A DNA stretch of 64,000 nt from Pelagibacterales bacterium SAG-MED37 (GTDB lineage Bacteria > Pseudomonadota > Alphaproteobacteria > Pelagibacterales > Pelagibacteraceae). The stretch spans positions 121,118-185,117 of the forward strand of contig JACWEG010000001.1 of NCBI GenBank assembly GCA_014653605.1. The letters run 5' to 3'. The position numbers and the translations under genes are program-made. Positions 52,469 through 61,752 of the stretch are shown piece by piece (positions within the stretch are counted from its first letter, which is position 1; each line of letters starts with the position of its first letter). The notes beneath the pieces were generated by a model. That model saw nothing but the letters and a program-made list of their open reading frames with translations, did not search any database and was not told the DNA's origin.

Positions 52469-53220
52469 CCGCCATCAACCAATAAAGAAGTTCCTGTTAT
52501 CATTGATGCTGCTTCAGAGGCAAGAAAAACTACCGCTGAAGATATCTCAGATAATTCTGCAAATCTTCCAAGAGGAATATTACTAAGCATATCCCTTTTA
52601 AATTTTTTATTTTTTAGAAATTTTTTAGTCATTGGGGTTACAACAAAAGTAGGGCAAACAGTATTTACCCTGATATTGTATTTTGCAAGATCAATAGACA
52701 TACCTTTAGTTAAACCTTCTAATCCAAATTTGTTCATGTTATAAACACTTCTTATTGGTCCACCCACATGTCCCATTTGAGAAGACATATTTACTATGGA
52801 TCCACCAATTTTTTTTCGATTTTTAGATTTTATCATTTTTAATGCACACAAGTGGGCAAGATTGAATGTGGCAATTGTATTGATCTTAACCATATATTCC
52901 ATATCTTTAGTTTTAACCTTTGTAAAATGCGCTGGAATATTATTTCCTGCATTATTGATCAAAATATCTATTTTAGATTGTTTATTAATAATTTCTTTGA
53001 TTTCATTATAATTAGTAATGTCGCAGACATAAGATCTACATTTTGACTTAAGTTTTTTTATCTTTTTAGAAACTTCATCCAAATCTTTTTTTGTTCTACT
53101 GATTATTATTAGATTTGCTCCTGCCTCAGCTAAAGCTATTGCACAGGCTCTTCCAAGACCTTTTCCAGCACCAGTAACTACTGCTGTTTTATTTTTGAGG
53201 TTATAATTTTTTAAAAACAT
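52453..53220 (-). CDS. Short-chain dehydrogenase/reductase
   Basis: A classical 255-residue SDR. It has the cofactor motif VTGAGKGLGRACAIALAE, the NNAG motif INNAGNNIP, catalytic Ser in IVNMSSQMG and YxxxK in VYNMNKFGL. It ends with a DGGWTAK. The substrate is unknown. It shares a run with a GMC oxidoreductase and could act on the aldehyde or ketone that enzyme makes. Its start abuts the TerC gene. Confidence 0.92.
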   Translation of the reverse strand: MFLKNYNLKNKTAVVTGAGKGLGRACAIALAEAGANLIIISRTKKDLDEVSKKIKKLKSKCRSYVCDITNYNEIKEIINKQSKIDILINNAGNNIPAHFTKVKTKDMEYMVKINTIATFNLAHLCALKMIKSKNRKKIGGSIVNMSSQMGHVGGPIRSVYNMNKFGLEGLTKGMSIDLAKYNIRVNTVCPTFVVTPMTKKFLKNKKFKRDMLSNIPLGRFAELSEISSAVVFLASEAASMITGTSLLVDGGWTAK

Positions 53221-53813
53221 TATAAAAATAGTATTTTAATATCTGTATAAATCAACTCTATAGCAACAAAAAGAATTGCTAACAAACCAGCCCAAGCTAT
53301 CCATTTATATTTCTTAATCCAGTTTGATATTAATGTTGCTGCTGTTGCCATTAATATTATTGACAAAATTAGACCAAAAATTAGCAATCCATAATGATCA
53401 CCTGCTGCTCCAGCTACACCTAAAACATTATCTAAACTCATTGTAAAATCAGCTAATAGAATAGTCCAAATAGCTTTTAAAAAGTTAGAATTATCTACCT
53501 TAATGTTATCTTCGTATGTGGCTCCCTTTATAACATCAACGTAAAGTTTATAGACTATATAAAGAAGAAGTAATCCTCCAATTAATCTTAAACCAGTAAT
53601 TTGTAATAAATATGCAGTTAATAGGGTAAGAATTATTCTTAATATTACAGCTCCTCCAATACCCCAAAATATAATTTTTTTTCTTTGTTCAGTTGGAAAT
53701 TTAGAAGCAACCATTCCTATGATAATTGCGTTGTCTCCTGCTAAAACAAGATCAATCAAAATTATTTGGGTTAGTATAGTTAGCTGTTCTGGGGAAAATA
53801 AATCAATGAACAT
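53220..53813 (-). CDS. TerC/YjbE-family integral membrane protein
   Basis: A 197-residue membrane protein with about six or seven helices and the TerC signatures IDLVLAGDNAIIIGMVAS and DFTMSLDNVLGVAGAAGDH, whose Asp and Asn residues bind a metal in this family. Members export manganese or other divalent ions or deal with tellurite. It abuts genes on both sides by single-base overlaps. Confidence 0.9.
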   Translation of the reverse strand: MFIDLFSPEQLTILTQIILIDLVLAGDNAIIIGMVASKFPTEQRKKIIFWGIGGAVILRIILTLLTAYLLQITGLRLIGGLLLLYIVYKLYVDVIKGATYEDNIKVDNSNFLKAIWTILLADFTMSLDNVLGVAGAAGDHYGLLIFGLILSIILMATAATLISNWIKKYKWIAWAGLLAILFVAIELIYTDIKILFL

Positions 53814-55408
53814 TAGCTTTCTAGTATCATATCTGCACCTTTCTCTGCAATCATAATTGTCGGTGCATTTGTGTTACCAGATGTAATGTTTGGCATAATA
53901 GAAGCATCAATGACTCGTAAATTCTCAACACCTTTCACTTTTAATTTTTCATCAACTACTGCCAAATCATCTTGTCCCATTTTACATGTTCCTACTGGAT
54001 GAAATATTGTTTGTGTATAATCTGATCCAGCTTTAACTAACTCTTCATCATTATTAATATTAATTCCAGGTCTATATTCTTCAGGTTTATATTTTTTAAA
54101 GGTTTCAGACTCCATCACTATTTTTCTTGTAAGTTTAAGTCCTTTTGCTGCAACCATTCTATCATGATCTGTAGAAAGATAATTTAGTTTTACCTTTGCA
54201 TAAGTTCTGGAGTCTTTATCAATAATATTTACATGACCTCTACTGGTTGGTCTAATATTTGATACAGTTGGTGTAAAAGCATGAAAGTCATGATTCTTTG
54301 TTGCTCCCAAGGTGTCCATGCTCATTGGCTGAACATGCCATTGAAGATCTGGTAGTTCTAATGAGGGATCACTTTTAGCAAACATACACATCTGACTTGC
54401 CCCCATTGTCATTGGACCACTCCTGTTAAATACATATTCTAATCCGATCATTAGTTTACCAAATAAACTATTAACTTTTTTGTTGAGTGATTTTAGTCCA
54501 TGAACTTTATAAATAGGTCTAAACATCAAATGATCTTGAAGATTTTCTCCTACACCTTTTAATTCTTGAACAACTTCAATACCTAAATTATTTAGTTTAT
54601 TTGCGTTTCCTATACCTGAGGTTTGAAGAATTTGAGGAGAACCAATAGATCCTGATGATAAAATAATTTCTCGATTTACAACTAACTTCTTTACTTCGTT
54701 ATCTTGCCAATACTCTACTTCTTTAGCTATTTTATTTTGAAAATTAATTTTTTTAACATGTGCATTTGTTATTATCTTTAAATTTCCTCTTTTTTTAATT
54801 GGGTTTAAATATCCAACAGCAGTACTACATCTAAAACCATCTTTTTCAGTAACTTGAAAATAGCCACATCCATTATTATCCCCTGTGTTAAAATCTTTGG
54901 TTTTAGGAATACCAAATTCTTCTGCAGCATTTTGAAATTCATTTAATAAAGGTAATTGAATTCTTTGATCAGAGACAGATAAAGGTCCACCAGTTCCATG
55001 AAATTCATTTTTTCCTCTTTCTTGATTTTCAGCTTTAATAAAATAAGGCAAAACATCATCCCAGCCCCAACCAGTATTACCTAATTGTCTCCAAACATCG
55101 TAATCTCTACTTTGACCCCTTATATAAAGAAGACCATTTATTGCAGAACTACCACCTAATGTTTTTCCCCTAGGATATCGAATAGATCTGCCATTCATTG
55201 TTTCATCAGGTTCAGTTTTGTAACACCAATCAACAGAAGGATTATGCATCGTCTTGAAATATCCTACTGGAATATGTATCCAAGGATAATTATCTTTCCC
55301 TCCGGCCTCTATTAGAGCTACTTTATTATTAGGATTTGCAGTGAGTCTGTTAGCTAAAACGCAACCTGCTGATCCTGCTCCAATAATAATGTAATCGAAA
55401 TTTTCCAT
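53813..55408 (-). CDS. GMC-family FAD oxidoreductase (choline dehydrogenase-like)
   Basis: A 531-residue flavoprotein. The FAD motif IIIGAGSAGCVLANRL is at about 7-22. The GMC signature includes RYPRGKTLGGSSAINGLLYIRG. The C-terminal catalytic His lies in FHPVGTCKMG, followed by SGNTNAPTIMIAEKGADMI. It oxidises an alcohol, and the choline-dehydrogenase group is closest by eye, but the substrate is unproven. It is the first gene of the minus run and is divergent from the TRAP operon. Confidence 0.9.
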   Translation of the reverse strand: MENFDYIIIGAGSAGCVLANRLTANPNNKVALIEAGGKDNYPWIHIPVGYFKTMHNPSVDWCYKTEPDETMNGRSIRYPRGKTLGGSSAINGLLYIRGQSRDYDVWRQLGNTGWGWDDVLPYFIKAENQERGKNEFHGTGGPLSVSDQRIQLPLLNEFQNAAEEFGIPKTKDFNTGDNNGCGYFQVTEKDGFRCSTAVGYLNPIKKRGNLKIITNAHVKKINFQNKIAKEVEYWQDNEVKKLVVNREIILSSGSIGSPQILQTSGIGNANKLNNLGIEVVQELKGVGENLQDHLMFRPIYKVHGLKSLNKKVNSLFGKLMIGLEYVFNRSGPMTMGASQMCMFAKSDPSLELPDLQWHVQPMSMDTLGATKNHDFHAFTPTVSNIRPTSRGHVNIIDKDSRTYAKVKLNYLSTDHDRMVAAKGLKLTRKIVMESETFKKYKPEEYRPGININNDEELVKAGSDYTQTIFHPVGTCKMGQDDLAVVDEKLKVKGVENLRVIDASIMPNITSGNTNAPTIMIAEKGADMILES

Positions 55409-55510
55409 CGCTAGTTGAATAGTTCTTTAATTAATTTTATTTAAACATCTTTACACTCATATTTATCAATTGTCACTTGTGTCTGCTTTATTTTTCTGGT
55501 TGTATGCTCG

Positions 55511-55524
55511 AGTTAAATTTAACT
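55511..55524. promoter_or_regulatory. Perfect 14-bp palindrome upstream of the TRAP operon
   Basis: AGTTAAATTTAACT reads the same on both strands and lies 16 bp before the TRAP binding-protein start, within the divergent gap to the GMC gene. Its position between promoter and ribosome site suits an operator. No regulator gene is adjacent, and AT-rich sequence can give such palindromes by chance. Confidence 0.4.
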
Positions 55525-55540
55525 AACAAGAGGAAAAATA

Positions 55541-56635
55541 ATGAAAAAAATCATTTCAATGTTATTTGCAACGGTTTTAGTGCTAGGATTTGTTTCTAAT
55601 GCTAATGCTGCAAAAACACTAAAATGTCAGACTGTTCTTAACACTAAGGCTGATGAAGTTAAGATGTTAAAGGACTTTACTGATACAGTAACTGAATTAA
55701 CGAGTGGATCGTTAAAGTTTGAGATACTTCCTGCGGGAGCTGTTGTTGGAGTTAAAGAAACTCTAGATGCAGTTGACAAAGGATTGATCGATTGTGGATT
55801 CGCATGGACTCACTATTGGTCAGGTGATCACCCTGCAGCTATGCTATTTGGTTCTCCAGTAGCTGGTGGTGGAGTAGGTATTGATAACTTAGCGTTCTTA
55901 TCTTGGTTCCAATATGGTGGTGGTAAAGAATTATACGACCAACTTTGGAAAGAAATGGGAAGAGACATCAAAGGATTTATGTTGCAACCAGTTGGACCTG
56001 AAGCTTTAGGTTGGTTTCCAAAACCAATTAAAGATATGGCTGACTTTAGAAAATATAAATTCAGAACTCCTCCAGGAATTCCAGGACAAACTTATAAAGA
56101 CATTGGTATAGCATCTGTTGCTATGGGTGGTGGAGATATTCTTCCAGCTCTTGAAGCAGGAACTATCGATGCTGCTGAATGGTGTTGTCCAAAACCAGAT
56201 ATGGTATTTGGTTTCCAAAAAGTATTAAAGCACTACTACCTACAAGGTTTACACCAAGTAGTCGTAAATGCTGACTTTTACATTACTGGAAAAACTTATA
56301 AAGCTATGAGTGCTCATGAGAAGAAGTCTCTTGAAGTTGCTGCTAATGCTTCATTAGCAAAATCTTTAAGTTACAGAATCTATGAAAATGGAAAAGCTTT
56401 ACAAACACTAACTACTAAGCACGGAGTAAAATTAGAAGATACTCCATCTGACTACTTTGTTGAATATATGGCAGCTGCAAAAGCTACATTGAATAAGAAT
56501 GCAGAGAAAAATGCATTTTTCAAAAAAGTATATGACTCTATGAAGGACTTTGCTGATGTTGCAGTTCCTTTCTGGAGCGGTGCTCAAATGTCTAATGCGA
56601 AGCTAGGAATGGCTCACGCAGCAACATTAAAGTAA
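55541..56635 (+). CDS. dctP: TRAP transporter substrate-binding protein (DctP family)
   Basis: A periplasmic binding protein of 364 residues with signal peptide (about 1-23, ending ANA). It has the DctP segment RTPPGIPGQTYKDIG, with the substrate-anchoring Arg in KYKFRTPPG, and GGGDILPALEAGTIDAAEW, which fits the TakP/YiaO-like branch. Two adjacent Cys in AEWCCPKPD are unusual and lie near the usual ligand pocket. The ligand is an organic acid that cannot be named. A strong hairpin follows. Confidence 0.93.
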   Translation: MKKIISMLFATVLVLGFVSNANAAKTLKCQTVLNTKADEVKMLKDFTDTVTELTSGSLKFEILPAGAVVGVKETLDAVDKGLIDCGFAWTHYWSGDHPAAMLFGSPVAGGGVGIDNLAFLSWFQYGGGKELYDQLWKEMGRDIKGFMLQPVGPEALGWFPKPIKDMADFRKYKFRTPPGIPGQTYKDIGIASVAMGGGDILPALEAGTIDAAEWCCPKPDMVFGFQKVLKHYYLQGLHQVVVNADFYITGKTYKAMSAHEKKSLEVAANASLAKSLSYRIYENGKALQTLTTKHGVKLEDTPSDYFVEYMAAAKATLNKNAEKNAFFKKVYDSMKDFADVAVPFWSGAQMSNAKLGMAHAATLK

Positions 56636-56656
56636 TCAGTAATTAATCTTAATATT

Positions 56657-56692
56657 TTAGAGCGGACTTTTACAGTCCGCTCTAATTTTTTT
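56657..56692 (+). terminator. Attenuator/terminator hairpin between dctP and dctQ
   Basis: A 12-bp perfect stem (56657-56668 with 56674-56685) with loop TTTAC is followed by seven T. It lies 21 bp after the dctP stop and 20 bp before dctQ. It is the strongest of the four hairpins located after binding-protein genes in this window. Confidence 0.92.
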
Positions 56693-56704
56693 AACTAAAA
56701 TTTT

Positions 56705-57319
56705 ATGACTGACGAACCATCAAAATTAGATATTTCAGATGAAATGATTGCCGAAAGGCGAGGTGGTTCAGGCAAGATGCCAGATGATATGCCGTTATGG
56801 ATGGCAAAATCTATCGTTAATATTGATAAATTTAGTAAATGGGTTGGAAATATTGTTTGCTGGATTTTAATGCCATTAATTTTTGCGATGACCTATGAAG
56901 TTCTAGCAAGAAAATTATTTTTAGCTCCAACAATTTGGGCCTATGACATCAGTAGGTTTTTGTATGGGGCATTGTTTATGTTAGGTGCCGGATATGCACT
57001 TTCAAGAGGTGTTCATATTAGAGCTGATTTTTTATATAGAAATTTTAAAACCAAAACTCAGGGAACAATAGATTTTTGGTTATATCTTTTATTTTATTTT
57101 CCTGGTCTTATCGTTTTTCTTTATATGACCATTGGATATGTAGGCGAGTCTATCCAAAGAGGTGAAAGAGGAATGGATACTACCTGGATGCCATATATGT
57201 GGCCTATAAAAACTTGTTTATTAATTGGAATAATATTTTTACTTGTTCAAGGAATTTCAGAATTATTTAAAAGCTATTGGGCTGCTAAAAAAGGTGAATG
57301 GCCAGGAGATTCTAAATGA
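56705..57319 (+). CDS. dctQ: TRAP transporter small membrane subunit (DctQ)
   Basis: A four-helix DctQ protein of 204 residues. It has a polar N-terminal tail (about 1-35) that is longer than usual, then VNIDKFSKWVGNIVCWIL, TYEVLARKLFLAPTIWAYDISRFLYGALFMLG and GVHIRADFLY, all characteristic. It overlaps dctM by 4 bp. Confidence 0.9.
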   Translation: MTDEPSKLDISDEMIAERRGGSGKMPDDMPLWMAKSIVNIDKFSKWVGNIVCWILMPLIFAMTYEVLARKLFLAPTIWAYDISRFLYGALFMLGAGYALSRGVHIRADFLYRNFKTKTQGTIDFWLYLLFYFPGLIVFLYMTIGYVGESIQRGERGMDTTWMPYMWPIKTCLLIGIIFLLVQGISELFKSYWAAKKGEWPGDSK

Positions 57320-58650
57320 TTGCTGAATTTATGGATCCAGCAATACTTGGTTTTATTCTTGTAGGTGTAATGCTTTTTGCAATATTTGTTGGATTTCCAA
57401 TATCATTTACTTTGATATTTTTAGGATTTGTATTTGGTTATTTAGGTTTTGGAAAATTAGTTTTCTATTTAATGACCCTTCAATTCTCCATGGTAATGAC
57501 AGAACAAACTCTTGCCGCCGTTCCACTCTTTGTCTTTATGGGGATAATGATGGAACAAGCTGGCTTAATGGAAAGATTATTTTCTGCTTTTCAACTAATG
57601 TTAGCTAAAGTTAGAGGATCATTATATTACGCAGTTTTATTTGTTTCTGTAATATTTGCAGCTGCAACAGGAATAGTAGGAGCTTCTGTTACCATTCTTG
57701 GAATTATGGCTGCGAAATCAATGAATAGATCAGGCTATGATGTCAGACTTGCAGCTGGAACAATCACTGCTGGTGGAACTTTAGGAATTTTAATTCCGCC
57801 AAGTATTATGCTTGTAGTGATGGGTCCTATAATGGAAATTCCTGTTATTGATTTATTTGCAGCAGCTATTTTTCCTGGGATTTTACTTGCAACTTTATAC
57901 GCAGCTTACACAACAATTAGATGCATGATTAACCCAAAATTAGGACCAGTGTTACCTGAAGATATGAGAGCCGCAAGCATGAAAGAAGTATGGGTAGAGT
58001 TTTTTTTAGGATTAGTACCACCTGCAGCATTAGTTTTTGCTGCATTAGGAAGTATCTTATTTGGATTTGCAACTCCAACAGAAGCTGCGGGTTGTGGAGC
58101 AATGGGTGCTCTTTTATTATCTTTAGCTTATAAAAAATTAACGTTACCAAAACTCCAAGAAGCTTTGGTTAAAACTCTTGAGATAACTGCTTTAATAATG
58201 GTTTTAGTTGCTGCATCAAATTTTTTTGGTGCTGTGTTTGCTAGATTGGGAACTCCTACATTATTAACTGAATTTTTATTAGGTCTAGAAATGAATAAAT
58301 ATTTAATCCTGGCAATGATAATGGTTATGATTTTCTTATTAGGTTGGCCTTTAGAGTGGGTCCCTATAGTAATGATAATTATTCCAATTATCTTACCACT
58401 AGTAGAGGCTTTAGGTTTTAATTTAACTTGGTTTGCAATACTAGTAGCTGTAAATTTACAGACCGCCTGGCTGTCTCCTCCAGTTGCTCTTTCAGCATAT
58501 TTTTTAAAAGGAGTAGTGCCTGAGTGGGATCTTAAGGATATCTATTACGGGATGATGCAATTTATGGTCTTACAAGTCATAGGATTAGTTTTAATTATTG
58601 TATTTCCTCAAATTGCTCTTTGGTTGCCAACTCTCTTATATGGACAGTAG
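57316..58650 (+). CDS. dctM: TRAP transporter large membrane subunit (DctM)
   Basis: A 444-residue transporter subunit with about 12 helices that does the sodium-driven import. Typical DctM segments are VPLFVFMGIMMEQAGLMERLF, GGTLGILIPPSIMLVVMG and FATPTEAAGCGAMGALL. It overlaps dctQ by 4 bp, as is common. The next gene (NCS1) follows 25 bp later. Confidence 0.95.
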   Translation: MIAEFMDPAILGFILVGVMLFAIFVGFPISFTLIFLGFVFGYLGFGKLVFYLMTLQFSMVMTEQTLAAVPLFVFMGIMMEQAGLMERLFSAFQLMLAKVRGSLYYAVLFVSVIFAAATGIVGASVTILGIMAAKSMNRSGYDVRLAAGTITAGGTLGILIPPSIMLVVMGPIMEIPVIDLFAAAIFPGILLATLYAAYTTIRCMINPKLGPVLPEDMRAASMKEVWVEFFLGLVPPAALVFAALGSILFGFATPTEAAGCGAMGALLLSLAYKKLTLPKLQEALVKTLEITALIMVLVAASNFFGAVFARLGTPTLLTEFLLGLEMNKYLILAMIMVMIFLLGWPLEWVPIVMIIIPIILPLVEALGFNLTWFAILVAVNLQTAWLSPPVALSAYFLKGVVPEWDLKDIYYGMMQFMVLQVIGLVLIIVFPQIALWLPTLLYGQ

Positions 58651-58675
58651 AAAATTTTAGTTTTATATTGTTTAA

Positions 58676-60133
58676 GTGAGTCAACAAAAATCAAAAAAAA
58701 CACTTATTAATTGGGATTTAGTTTCAGTAAATCCAAATAACAAAACTTGGGATTGGAAAGATTTATTTTATTTTTGGGGCGTTAACATTCAAAGTATTAT
58801 TGGATTTTCACTTATTGCATCTCTTTATATTATTTACGATATGAATTCGATGGTTGTTTTTTTTGGTACAGTATTAGGTTCTTTTTTGGTTTATTTATTT
58901 TCAAATTGGATTGGAAAACCATCACAAAAATTTGGATTACCGTTTGTTGTTTTATTGAGATCCTCATTAGGTTTTAATGGTGCTAAAATTTTTGGACTTT
59001 TAAGATGTATAACTGGAATCTTTATGTTTGGGGTTCAAACATATTTTTTGTCAAAAGCTATAGTTTACTTAATTAGGATAGGCATTTTTTCATTTAACCC
59101 TGAAATATTAAATAAAGAAATTTTTTTAATGTTCTTTTTAGGGTTAAATATCATCGACTGGTTCTCGCTTTTAATTACAATCATCGCTCAAGGATTTTTA
59201 TTCAGTGCAGGAATGATTTTTAATAGGAAGATAATAAAATTTTCTGCAATTACAGTTTATTTAGGAATGATACTATTTTTCTTTTCAACATTATTAATAG
59301 ATGTAAAGTCTTCATCTTACGCATTTATCAATTCTTTAAATTATCTTAGTTTTTTTGATAAAAATAATATTGCTCCATTGATTACAGTCACAGGTACAAT
59401 GTTCACATTTTTCTCAATAGTAATTATGAATTTTGGTGATTTTTCTAGATATGTTAAAAATGAAAAAGAACTTAAAAAAGGAAATTTGAGTTTATTATTA
59501 AATTTAATTATTTTTTCATTTTTTACATTATTTATAGTGACTGGAGCTGATGCTTTTTTAAAACAAGATCCAGATAATTTGAATAGAATACTAACAAATC
59601 CAACAGATATAATTGGAAAACTTAACAATTTACTTGTGACAATTTTAGTTTTATTTTTTATTATTATTGCTTCAGCATCCACAAATTTAATTGCTAATTT
59701 TATTCCCTCTCAATATTCTCTGATAAATTTTATTCCTTCATCTTTTTCATTAAAAAGTTCTAGTATTACAATAATAATTTTAGCTTTTGGGATTAGTATT
59801 TTCTGGCTTACTTATTTTAGTCAAATTGGTGCATTATCTTATTTGGATACTATAGGTGCTTTTTTTGGTCCATTAGCTGGAATAATGATATCTGATTTTT
59901 ATTTTATTAAAAAAGAAAATTTAGTTAATAAAGATATTTATTCTTTAGAAAAAGATGGTGCTTATTATTATTCCAGTGGGTGGCATATAAAGGGAACCTA
60001 TTCCTTAATTTTAGGGTTTATTTTTTCAGCATCAACCATTTGGAATAGTAATTTAATGTTTTTACAATCTTATTCATGGATAATAGGAGCTTTTATTACT
60101 TCTTTGGTTTATTACCTTTTAGCAAAAGACTAA
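58676..60133 (+). CDS. NCS1-family permease (purine/cytosine/allantoin type)
   Basis: A 485-residue membrane permease of the nucleobase:cation symporter-1 family, with about 12 helices. DLFYFWGVNIQSIIGF is the family's helix-1 region, RSSLGFNGAKIFGLLRCI the helix-3 region. It imports a nucleobase, hydantoin, allantoin or vitamin-like compound; subtype unclear. Start is GTG at 58676, 25 bp after the TRAP genes; an SDR gene follows 4 bp later. Confidence 0.87.
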   Translation: MSQQKSKKTLINWDLVSVNPNNKTWDWKDLFYFWGVNIQSIIGFSLIASLYIIYDMNSMVVFFGTVLGSFLVYLFSNWIGKPSQKFGLPFVVLLRSSLGFNGAKIFGLLRCITGIFMFGVQTYFLSKAIVYLIRIGIFSFNPEILNKEIFLMFFLGLNIIDWFSLLITIIAQGFLFSAGMIFNRKIIKFSAITVYLGMILFFFSTLLIDVKSSSYAFINSLNYLSFFDKNNIAPLITVTGTMFTFFSIVIMNFGDFSRYVKNEKELKKGNLSLLLNLIIFSFFTLFIVTGADAFLKQDPDNLNRILTNPTDIIGKLNNLLVTILVLFFIIIASASTNLIANFIPSQYSLINFIPSSFSLKSSSITIIILAFGISIFWLTYFSQIGALSYLDTIGAFFGPLAGIMISDFYFIKKENLVNKDIYSLEKDGAYYYSSGWHIKGTYSLILGFIFSASTIWNSNLMFLQSYSWIIGAFITSLVYYLLAKD

Positions 60134-60137
60134 TTAA

Positions 60138-60890
60138 ATGAATAAGAATCTATTTGATTTTAAAAATAAAACTGCGGTAATTACTGGGGGAGCACAAGGA
60201 TTTGGTTTAGATATCGCGAAAAGGTTTTTAGAAGGCGGTGCAAAAGTAGTTATTTGGGATATAGATTCTAAACTTTTAGAAAAAGTTCTTAACAACATTA
60301 ATAACGATAATTTAACTTCTAATGTAGTTGATGTTTCAAATTATAAAACAGTTGAAGATGCAGTAAATAAGATTCTTAAAAATTCAAATATAGATATACT
60401 AATCAATAATGCTGGCATTACCGGACCAACAGCACCATTATGGGAGTATGATGTTGATAAGTGGAATGAAATAGTAAAAATTAACCTATTTGGAACATTC
60501 AATTGTTGTAGAGCAATTGTACCTAGTATGATTAAAAATAACTATGGAAGGATTGTTAATGTTGCTTCAGTTGCTGGAAAAGATGGTAATGCAAATGCAA
60601 GTGCCTATAGTTCAGGAAAAGCAGGAGCGATTGGATTAACCAAATCACTTGGAAAAGAACTTGCTGATAAGAACATTGCAGTTAATGCTGTAACACCAGC
60701 AGGGGCAAAAACTAGAATTTTAGACCAAATGACCAAAGAACATGTCCAAAGAATGCTTTCAAAAGTGCCAAGAGGAAGATTTCTGGAGGTTGAAGAGTTT
60801 ACCTCTTTAGTTTGCTGGTTATCTTCAGAGGAGAATACTTTCTCTACAGCAGCTGTTTTTGATATCAGTGGAGGTCGATCGACTTATTAA
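60138..60890 (+). CDS. Short-chain dehydrogenase/reductase
   Basis: A 250-residue classical SDR. Cofactor motif VITGGAQGFGLDIAKRFLEG, NNAGITGPTAPLWEY, catalytic Ser in IVNVASVAG and the YxxxK pair AYSSGKAGAIGL are all present; the C-terminus has FDISGGRSTY. The Asp after beta-2 (VVIWDIDSK) suggests NAD preference. The substrate is unknown but is plausibly the compound imported by the upstream transporters. It overlaps the convergent small ORF by 4 bp. Confidence 0.92.
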   Translation: MNKNLFDFKNKTAVITGGAQGFGLDIAKRFLEGGAKVVIWDIDSKLLEKVLNNINNDNLTSNVVDVSNYKTVEDAVNKILKNSNIDILINNAGITGPTAPLWEYDVDKWNEIVKINLFGTFNCCRAIVPSMIKNNYGRIVNVASVAGKDGNANASAYSSGKAGAIGLTKSLGKELADKNIAVNAVTPAGAKTRILDQMTKEHVQRMLSKVPRGRFLEVEEFTSLVCWLSSEENTFSTAAVFDISGGRSTY

Positions 60891-61024
60891 CTTCGAGGTT
60901 TTTGCTCAAAAATCTTAATTTGATTGGCTTTTGCACGACTTATTTTTAAATCTTTAGACATAACAGGAGCAAAAATCATTACTGACCAGTAAATTAATAG
61001 GATAAATATAGAAATTGTCTTCAT
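60887..61024 (-). CDS. Small exported or membrane peptide (45 aa), uncertain
   Basis: From the ATG at 61024 this ORF encodes 45 residues with a hydrophobic signal-like N-terminus (MKTISIFILLIYWSVMIFAP) and a short basic tail. The track version (62 aa, from 61075) adds 17 residues without extra logic. No family is recognised. The signal-like start suggests a real gene, but confidence is low in such AT-rich sequence. Confidence 0.4.
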   Translation of the reverse strand: MKTISIFILLIYWSVMIFAPVMSKDLKISRAKANQIKIFEQKPRS

Positions 61025-61101
61025 AAAATATTTATAAATACAAAAATTGATTTTTGCATGTTTAAATTTTGTCAAAATAATGTATTAACAAATTTTTTAA
61101 A

Positions 61102-61752
61102 ATGAAAACTATTTTCAAATTTATAATTTTTGTCGTGTTGATGAACACGTACACACATGCAAATGAGGTTAAAGTTTTTGATTTTACAAAATTTGAACTA
61201 TCAGAACTACAAGTTAGGAAAGTAAGAGGTGCAGACAACAAAACAATTTATTCGATAGGTAAAAATGAAAGTGGCAATTTTCTTAAGGCAGTGGCAGATA
61301 ATGCAGCTTCTGGTCTAGGAAAAGAGGTAAAAATTAATCTTAATAAAACTCCATTTATTAATATTACTTGGAAAATCGAAAAAGATTTGGCTGGAATTAA
61401 AGAAGATACCAAAAAAGGACACGATTTTGCAGCTAGGGTATTTGCAGTAAAAAAGACAGGTGCCACACCACTTTCAAATAGAGCAATTAATTATGTCTTT
61501 TCAAGTAATAATGATGTTGGATCTAACTGGCCAAGTCCCTATACAAAAAAATCTATAGATAATGTTTTAGCAAGTACTCAAAATAATTTAAATGAATGGA
61601 TTACAGTTAAAGCAAATGTAAAAGAAGATTTTAAAAAGTTTCATAATCTAGATGTAAATGAATTAGATGGTTTAGCGATAATGTCAGATACAGATAACTC
61701 AAAAATGAGAGCGGTCGCATATTATCAAAATATTTATTTTTCAGCTAATTAA
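61102..61752 (+). CDS. DUF3047 family exported protein
   Basis: A 216-residue protein with a signal peptide (about 1-20, ending THA). The mature part is beta-rich, with NITWKIEKDLAGIKEDTKKGHDFAARVFAV, AINYVFSSN, and the closing GLAIMSDTDNSKMRAVAYYQNIYFS, which match the DUF3047 pattern. The family's function is unknown, but the fold resembles carbohydrate-binding jelly-roll proteins. It stands alone between small genes. Confidence 0.85.
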   Translation: MKTIFKFIIFVVLMNTYTHANEVKVFDFTKFELSELQVRKVRGADNKTIYSIGKNESGNFLKAVADNAASGLGKEVKINLNKTPFINITWKIEKDLAGIKEDTKKGHDFAARVFAVKKTGATPLSNRAINYVFSSNNDVGSNWPSPYTKKSIDNVLASTQNNLNEWITVKANVKEDFKKFHNLDVNELDGLAIMSDTDNSKMRAVAYYQNIYFSAN

